Made by a program: the position numbers and the translations under genes. Source: Prevotellaceae bacterium (GTDB taxonomy: Bacteria > Bacteroidota > Bacteroidia > Bacteroidales > Bacteroidaceae). Taken from it: a DNA stretch of 10,311 nucleotides. The stretch's first letter is position 1; the number at the start of each line of letters is the position of its first letter. Of this stretch, positions 6,827 to 10,311 are shown piece by piece. Below the pieces are notes generated by a model. The model was not told the origin of the DNA. It saw only the letters and a list, made by a program, of their open reading frames with translations, and did no database searches. The DNA is taken from assembly GCA_022508635.1 (NCBI GenBank), contig JAFLUV010000084.1, positions 1 to 10,311 of the forward strand, written 5' to 3'.

Positions 6827-7894
6827 TTAGTGTTGTGCTTCAAATTCCTTCATGCAGGCCACAAGAGCTTGGCAACCTTCGATGGTCATAGCATTATAGC
6901 AGCTTGCACGGAAGCCACCTACATCGCGATGTCCCTTCACACCGACCATTCCTCTGCTAGTTGCAAAAGCCATAAACTCGTCTTGCAGTTCTTGGTACTC
7001 GGGCTTAAGCACGAAAGTAATATTCATGCGAGAGCGGCTGTCTTCCTCTGCTGTACCAATGAAAAGTTTGTTGCGGTCTATCTCGCCATATACAATCTCA
7101 GCACGCTGGATGGCAAGTTTCTCCATTGCTTCTACACCACCTTGCTTCTTAATCCACCTAAGGTTCTGCAGTGCGCAGTAAATAGGCACTGTAGGAGGAG
7201 TGTTGAACATACTACCCTTCTTGATATGCGTGCGGTAGTCGAGCATTGTCGGGATAGGACGACTCACCTTGCCAAGCAAATCCTCCTTGATAATACAGAA
7301 AGTCACGCCCGCCATACTCAGGTTCTTCTGGGCACCGCCATATATCATACCATACTTGCTCACGTCAACAGGACGAGAGAAAATGTCACTGCTCATATCA
7401 GCAATCATGGGAACAGGGCTATCAAAATCTTTCAAAATCTCCGTTCCGTAGATAGTGTTATTGCTCGTAATATGGAAATAGTCCGCATCTGTCGGGACAG
7501 TAAAATTCTTAGGAATATAGGTAAAATTCTTGTCAGCACTGGATGCAACTTCCACTACTTCGCCAAAAAGCTTAGCCTCCTTTGCCGCCTTTGTTGCCCA
7601 TACGCCAGTATTGAGATAGGCAGCCTTCCTTTCAAGGAAGTTGTATGGTACCATACAAAATTCCAAGCTTGCACCGCCACCCAAGAAGATGACGCTGTAG
7701 CCACTGGGAATGCTGAGTAGTTCTTTGAACAGAGCCACGGTCTCGTCGACTACAGGCTGGAAGTTTTTCGCACGATGACTTGTCTCCATTAAAGAAAGAC
7801 CACTACCTTCAAATTCAAGACAGGCTGCTGCCGTTGCTTCCATTACTTCTTTAGGAAGGATCGATGGACCGGCATTGAAATTGTACTTTTTCAT
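6827..7894 (-). CDS. serC: Phosphoserine aminotransferase (SerC)
   Basis: SerC is the PLP-dependent second enzyme of serine synthesis, converting 3-phosphohydroxypyruvate and glutamate to O-phosphoserine and 2-oxoglutarate; it may also serve pyridoxine synthesis. I place the start at the ATG 7892-7894, giving 355 residues beginning MKKYNFNAGPS, the standard family N-terminus. A TTG three codons upstream would add only three residues and is less likely. Visible features are FLGGGAS (70-76), the Trp that stacks on PLP in NTGVWA, Asp166 in ADMSSD, the Schiff-base Lys190 in GGAQKNLSMAG, SMFNTPPT, and the C-terminal GGFRASCYNAM. It is the first gene of the collinear minus-strand block, 18 bases ahead of serA, and has a TAnnTTTG promoter about 47 bases upstream of the ATG. 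The bases before the ATG are A-rich with no Shine-Dalgarno sequence. Confidence 0.97.
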   Translation of the reverse strand: MKKYNFNAGPSILPKEVMEATAAACLEFEGSGLSLMETSHRAKNFQPVVDETVALFKELLSIPSGYSVIFLGGGASLEFCMVPYNFLERKAAYLNTGVWATKAAKEAKLFGEVVEVASSADKNFTYIPKNFTVPTDADYFHITSNNTIYGTEILKDFDSPVPMIADMSSDIFSRPVDVSKYGMIYGGAQKNLSMAGVTFCIIKEDLLGKVSRPIPTMLDYRTHIKKGSMFNTPPTVPIYCALQNLRWIKKQGGVEAMEKLAIQRAEIVYGEIDRNKLFIGTAEEDSRSRMNITFVLKPEYQELQDEFMAFATSRGMVGVKGHRDVGGFRASCYNAMTIEGCQALVACMKEFEAQH

Positions 7895-7940
7895 TGTATT
7901 CAATTTTTATTCTATCAGTTTATTTTACTCTCTTCTCTTG

Positions 7941-7948
7941 CAAAGTTA
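7941..7948 (-). promoter_or_regulatory. Bacteroides-type -7 box for serC
   Basis: On the minus strand these bases read TAACTTTG, an exact match to the Bacteroidota -7 consensus TAnnTTTG. Transcription would start near 7934, leaving a leader of about 40 bases before the serC ATG at 7894. No clean TTG -33 element lies at the expected distance (about 19-21 bases); the nearest candidate is a T-rich TGTTT. This is the only consensus promoter I see in an intergenic space of the serC-to-left-edge block. Confidence 0.6.
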
Positions 7949-8030
7949 CGAAATAGCCTCCATAAACATTATATTATTATGATATGAAAAGAACTTACTG
8001 CACAAAAATTAGAATTTATGCCCTGTATTC

Positions 8031-8061
8031 TTGCATAGTTCGGGGAAAAAACGTACCTTTG
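8031..8061 (+). promoter_or_regulatory. Promoter of tRNA-Pro
   Basis: A -33 TTG at 8031-8033 and a -7 TACCTTTG at 8054-8061 are separated by 20 bases, which fits the Bacteroidota sigma-ABfr consensus (TTG, about 19-21 bases, TAnnTTTG) on both elements. Transcription would start near 8068, about 25 bases before the mature tRNA 5' end. The promoter faces away from that of serC; the two -7 boxes are about 105 bases apart. Confidence 0.75.
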
Positions 8062-8092
8062 CACTGCTTTTCGCACCATAGCGACGGAGCAT

Positions 8093-8165
8093 CGGGGTGT
8101 AGCGCAGTTGGTAGCGCACCTGGTTTGGGACCAGGTGGTCGCCCGTTCGAGTCGGGTCACCCCGA
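8093..8165 (+). tRNA. tRNA-Pro (anticodon UGG)
   Basis: This is a complete 73-base cloverleaf. The acceptor stem is CGGGGTG/CACCCCG, the D stem GCGC/GCGC with loop AGTTGGTA, and the anticodon stem CCTGG/CCAGG with loop TTTGGGA, giving anticodon TGG (reads proline CCN codons). The variable loop is TGGTC. The T arm is GCCCG/CGGGT with loop TTCGAGT, one G-T wobble closing the stem. The discriminator is A8165. CCA is not encoded (the next bases are CTT), so it is added after transcription. The gene has its own promoter upstream and a T-run immediately downstream, so it is a single-gene transcription unit. No other tRNA is in this window. Confidence 0.97.
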
Positions 8166-8177
8166 CTTTTTTCTTTT
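8166..8177 (+). terminator. T-run behind tRNA-Pro
   Basis: Directly after the tRNA discriminator base come CTTTTTTCTTTT, ten T residues in twelve bases. Together with the GC-rich acceptor/T-arm structure just upstream, this would work as an intrinsic terminator. There is no separate hairpin between the tRNA and the T-run. It sits in the 45-base convergent gap between the tRNA and the 3' end of the malY-like gene. Confidence 0.55.
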
Positions 8178-8210
8178 AGACAGGTCTCCGTTCACAGGAG
8201 TACACACCCC

Positions 8211-9386
8211 TCATATTCCTTTCAAGGCTGTAACAATTCTGTCAATAGCTTCATTCACCACAGAGCGCGGACATCCGAGATTCATGCGCATGAAGCCAAA
8301 GCCGCTTTTGCCAAACATCACTCCTGAGTTCATGCCGATTTTGGCATCGAAAGCAAAGAATTTTTCCAGTTCGCCTTGCGTCTTGAAACCCAACTCTGTA
8401 CAATCCAAAAAGACAAGATAGCTGGCATCAGGCACAATGGGACGAATGCGAGGACACTCAGCCGCAAGACGACTGACAAGCAGATCAATATTGCCCTGCA
8501 CATAATCAAGCATCTGCTGCTTCCATTCGCGACCTTCATCGCTGTAACATGCCATTACGCAATCACAGGCAAAGACATTGCCAAGGTCTTGGTCCGTTCC
8601 CCAAATATAGTTGAAATACTGCTGACGAAGTCCTTCGTCGTAGACAATCGCATGACTCGCCACAATACCAGGCATGTTGAAGGTTTTGGTGGGAGCCTGC
8701 AAAGTGATACTGATGCGTCTGGCTTCATCGCTGACACTGGCAAAAGGAATATGCTTACGTCCATGATAAAGCATGTCGCAATGTATCTCGTCGCTCACAA
8801 CAACGACACCTTCCTCTGCACAGATGTGTGCCACTTGTTGCAAATCTTCCCTCGACCAGCAGATACCTCCAGGATTGTGAGGGTTGCAAAGCACCATCAT
8901 TCGGCAACCTTTGATGTCCTGACGAAGAGCATCAAAGTCCATCGTGAAAGAGGCCTCCGTACGGCGTAAGGAAGACTGTACAACTTGGCGTTTACAAGCT
9001 TCGGGAACAAAACTGAAAGGATGGTAGACAGGCTCTTGGATAAGAACTTTATCGCCCTTGTCAGTGAAAGCCTGGACAGCAAGAAAAATGGCACTCACTA
9101 CGCCAGGCACATAGCAGATCATCTCACGTGTGATATCTACATCATACTGCGCCTTGTTCCAGCGACAGATGCTTTCGTAATAAGGCGGATTCTGGCAAGT
9201 ATAGCCAAGAATGCCCTGTTCCAAACGCTTACTTATAGCATTTATAACGAAAGGAGGTGTGCGGAAGTCCATATCTGCCACCCACATCGGGATGAGGTCA
9301 TCACTGCCGCATTCATTCTTCACCCTGTCTATCTTAATCGCATCTGTCCCTTTGCGCGGAACAATTTCATCAAAGTCGTATCTCAT
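8211..9386 (-). CDS. MalY/PatB-type PLP-dependent C-S lyase (cystathionine beta-lyase)
   Basis: This 391-residue fold-type I PLP enzyme belongs to the MalY/PatB group of aminotransferase-like lyases, which cleave cystathionine or cysteine conjugates to a thiol, pyruvate and ammonia in the cytoplasm. The N-terminus MRYDFDEIVPRKGTD is the family start. Other marks are the MWVADMDF block (34-41), GYTCQNPPYY (61-70), NPHNPGG (168-174), SDEIHCDM (198-205), the Schiff-base Lys234 in APTKTFNMPG (231-240, matching E. coli MalY Lys233) and the carboxylate-binding Arg367 in FMRMNLGCPR. It is a lone gene on the minus strand with its own -7 box just upstream of the ATG at 9386. It ends 45 bases from the tRNA, which converges on it. 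The substrate cannot be fixed from sequence; methionine synthesis (MetC-like) is the most economical role. A malY or patB symbol would be a guess. Confidence 0.9.
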   Translation of the reverse strand: MRYDFDEIVPRKGTDAIKIDRVKNECGSDDLIPMWVADMDFRTPPFVINAISKRLEQGILGYTCQNPPYYESICRWNKAQYDVDITREMICYVPGVVSAIFLAVQAFTDKGDKVLIQEPVYHPFSFVPEACKRQVVQSSLRRTEASFTMDFDALRQDIKGCRMMVLCNPHNPGGICWSREDLQQVAHICAEEGVVVVSDEIHCDMLYHGRKHIPFASVSDEARRISITLQAPTKTFNMPGIVASHAIVYDEGLRQQYFNYIWGTDQDLGNVFACDCVMACYSDEGREWKQQMLDYVQGNIDLLVSRLAAECPRIRPIVPDASYLVFLDCTELGFKTQGELEKFFAFDAKIGMNSGVMFGKSGFGFMRMNLGCPRSVVNEAIDRIVTALKGI

Positions 9387-9406
9387 ATTTTTAGTTTTAT
9401 TTTCTG

Positions 9407-9414
9407 CAAAGATA
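9407..9414 (-). promoter_or_regulatory. -7 box of the malY-like gene
   Basis: On the minus strand this reads TATCTTTG, an exact TAnnTTTG match. Only 20 bases lie between the box and the start codon, so the predicted mRNA leader is about 12-15 bases, A/T-rich and without a Shine-Dalgarno sequence. No TTG -33 element is found at the expected distance; that segment is GC-rich (around GCGGCGCAG). Confidence 0.6.
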
Positions 9415-9444
9415 CTAATTTTTTACCACTCTGCGCCGCACTTC

Positions 9445-9486
9445 CTTATTTTTCTGCCAGAAGCATCTTATTTTTCACTTGCAGAA
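9445..9486. repeat. Imperfect tandem direct repeat upstream of the malY-like promoter
   Basis: Two copies on the plus strand, CTTATTTTTCTGCCAGAA (9445-9462) and CTTATTTTTCACTTGCAGAA (9467-9486), share the first ten bases exactly and end in CAGAA. They are separated by four bases, giving a 22-base period, about two helical turns. They sit 31-72 bases upstream of the -7 box, where an activator or repressor could bind. The region is A/T-rich, so chance similarity is possible. Confidence 0.4.
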
Positions 9487-9541
9487 AGAACATTATACTG
9501 GACAGTCATTTATTCCCCAGATACGGAAAGGTATGGTAGGA

Positions 9542-9556
9542 TGCGTAGAAAACGCA
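9542..9556 (-). other. Small second hairpin after the gap terminator
   Basis: On the minus strand TGCGT-TTTCT-ACGCA forms a five-pair stem with a five-base loop. It begins immediately after the large stem-loop at 9557-9592, and its loop supplies the only T-rich tract there. It may be an auxiliary part of the same terminator. Confidence 0.35.
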
Positions 9557-9592
9557 AAGAGGATATGCCGCCTGTCTGCGACACATCCTCTT
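9557..9592 (-). terminator. Stem-loop terminator of gap
   Basis: Positions 9557-9571 and 9578-9592 form a 15-pair stem around a six-base loop. Read as minus-strand RNA, the stem is AAGAGGAUGUGUCGC/GCGGCAUAUCCUCUU, with 13 Watson-Crick and two G-U pairs and loop AGACAG. Read as plus-strand RNA, the same two positions are A-C mismatches, so the structure belongs to the minus-strand transcript. It starts 42 bases after the gap stop codon. The 3' tail (CUCUUUGCGUUUUCU) is only moderately U-rich, so termination may be imperfect or the hairpin may stabilise the mRNA 3' end. Confidence 0.7.
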
Positions 9593-9634
9593 CATTTACT
9601 CGTCTAAATATCGACCTGGTATAGTCGGAAACGA

Positions 9635-10311
9635 TTAAAGCTCAGCAAAATACTTAATGGTGCGAACCATCTGGCTGGTGTAGCTGTTCTCGTTATCATA
9701 CCAGCTAACAACCTGTACTTGATAGGTCTCCTCGTCAATCTTGCTAACCATTGTCTGAGTAGCGTCGAAGAGGCTGCCATACTTCATACCGATGATGTCG
9801 CTGCTAACAATCTGATCCTCTGTGTAGCCGTAGCTCTCTGTAACAGCAGCCTTCATGGCAGCATTGATACCCTCAACAGTAACGTCCTTACCCTTAACGA
9901 CAGCAACTAAAATGGTAGTAGAGCCAGTGGGAGTGGGAACACGCTGTGCAGAACCAATAAGCTTGCCGTTCAGTTCAGGGATAACCAGACCGATTGCCTT
10001 GGCTGCACCAGTGCTGTTAGGAACGATGTTGCATGCACCTGCGCGGCTACGACGGAGGTCACCCTTGCGCTGAGGACCGTCCAAAATCATCTGGTCGCCC
10101 GTGTAAGCATGGATTGTGCTCATGATACCGCTCTGGATGGGAGCATAAGCGTTCAAAGCAGCAGCCATGGGAGCCAGACAGTTCGTTGTGCAGGAAGCAG
10201 CACTGATAACGGTATCTTCCTTCTTCAGAGTATTGTGGTTAACGTTGTAAACGATAGTGGGGAGGTCGTTGCCTGCGGGAGCAGAGATAACAACCTTCTT
10301 GGCACCAGCCT
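9635..10311 (-). CDS. gap: Glyceraldehyde-3-phosphate dehydrogenase, type I (5' end beyond the window)
   Basis: This glycolytic enzyme converts glyceraldehyde 3-phosphate, phosphate and NAD to 1,3-bisphosphoglycerate. The open frame continues to the right edge, so 224 C-terminal residues of an expected ~335 are present and the N-terminal NAD-binding domain is mostly missing. Residues are numbered from the first complete codon (10307-10309). The catalytic Cys40 lies in SAASCTTNCLAP (36-47; codon 10190-10192) and its partner His67 in STIHAYTGDQ. Further family blocks are GPQRKGDLRRSRAG, NIVPNSTGAAKAIG, RVPTPTGS and the C-terminal SWYDNENSYTSQMV. All are intact, so the enzyme should be active and phosphorylating. 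An internal ATG at 10168 lies after the catalytic Cys and is not the start. A strong stem-loop follows the stop codon. Confidence 0.97.
   Translation of the reverse strand, partial: AGAKKVVISAPAGNDLPTIVYNVNHNTLKKEDTVISAASCTTNCLAPMAAALNAYAPIQSGIMSTIHAYTGDQMILDGPQRKGDLRRSRAGACNIVPNSTGAAKAIGLVIPELNGKLIGSAQRVPTPTGSTTILVAVVKGKDVTVEGINAAMKAAVTESYGYTEDQIVSSDIIGMKYGSLFDATQTMVSKIDEETYQVQVVSWYDNENSYTSQMVRTIKYFAEL

Noticed and set aside
6812..7720. A 302-codon open frame on the plus strand opposite serC
   Set aside because: It lies wholly antisense to a clear SerC, its translation shows no recognisable domain, and it has no promoter or sensible N-terminus. It is a coding shadow.
7901..7903. TTG as the start of serC
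   Set aside because: The ATG at 7892-7894 gives the standard family N-terminus MKKYNFNAGPS. The TTG would add only three residues.
8006..8017. Palindrome AAATTAGAATTT upstream of the tRNA promoter, a possible operator
   Set aside because: It is short and made only of A/T in an A/T-rich gap, so it is expected by chance.
8186..8200. Inverted repeat CTCC...GGAG between the tRNA and the malY-like gene
   Set aside because: The stem is four pairs and lacks a T-run on either strand, too weak to call a terminator.
8985..9539. A 184-codon plus-strand open frame opposite the 5' part of the malY-like gene, extending into the intergenic region
   Set aside because: It is low-complexity and unlike any family I know, and it runs through the malY-like promoter. 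The opposing frame has intact PLP-enzyme motifs.
10166..10168. Internal ATG as the start of gap
   Set aside because: The same frame continues upstream through SCTTNCLAP with the catalytic Cys to the window edge, so this Met is internal.
1..10311. Search by eye for CRISPR repeats, insertion-sequence ends, transposase, phage or toxin-antitoxin genes
   Set aside because: Nothing of this kind is visible. Coding genes fill nearly all of the window and every complete gene is a recognisable family.

Overview
This window looks like chromosomal core DNA from the Bacteroidota, most likely a Bacteroidales/Prevotella-like organism. Three pieces of evidence support this. Intergenic promoters match the Bacteroides-type -7 consensus TAnnTTTG (upstream of serC, tRNA-Pro and the malY-like gene). 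Gene starts are A/T-rich and lack Shine-Dalgarno sequences. The gene pairings (DUF4492-cydA-cydB and serC-serA-DUF1015) and the short Lys-type SerA are ones I associate with this phylum. No mobile element, phage gene or CRISPR array is visible.

Layout, read along the minus strand from 7894 down to the left edge: serC, serA, a DUF1015 gene, yigZ, a secreted alpha/beta hydrolase, a DUF4492 small membrane protein, cydA, cydB, and the first 38 codons of an exported protein that runs off the window. These nine genes are collinear and no gap between them exceeds 57 bases. serA/DUF1015 and DUF1015/yigZ are joined by one-base TAATG overlaps, and cydA/cydB by an ATGA overlap. Only the space ahead of serC holds a clear consensus promoter. 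The block combines the phosphorylated serine pathway (SerA and SerC, with no SerB seen here), the conserved DUF1015 protein, a YigZ/IMPACT-type protein, and the cytochrome bd quinol oxidase.

To the right, a tRNA-Pro(UGG) gene on the plus strand is transcribed divergently from serC from its own promoter and ends in a T-run. It converges on a MalY/PatB-type PLP-dependent C-S lyase (minus strand), which has its own promoter and a very short leader. At the right edge lies the 3' two-thirds of a type I glyceraldehyde-3-phosphate dehydrogenase gene (minus strand), ending in a strong stem-loop that pairs fully only in the minus-strand transcript.

Functionally, GAPDH and SerA/SerC sit at the branch from glycolysis to serine, MalY handles sulfur amino acids, and CydAB is the high-affinity respiratory oxidase. 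The points most worth a second look are the unexplained DUF1015 protein translationally coupled to serA, the Lys-for-His active site of SerA, the loss of acidic residues in CydB, and the DUF4492 protein as a possible extra subunit of the oxidase.
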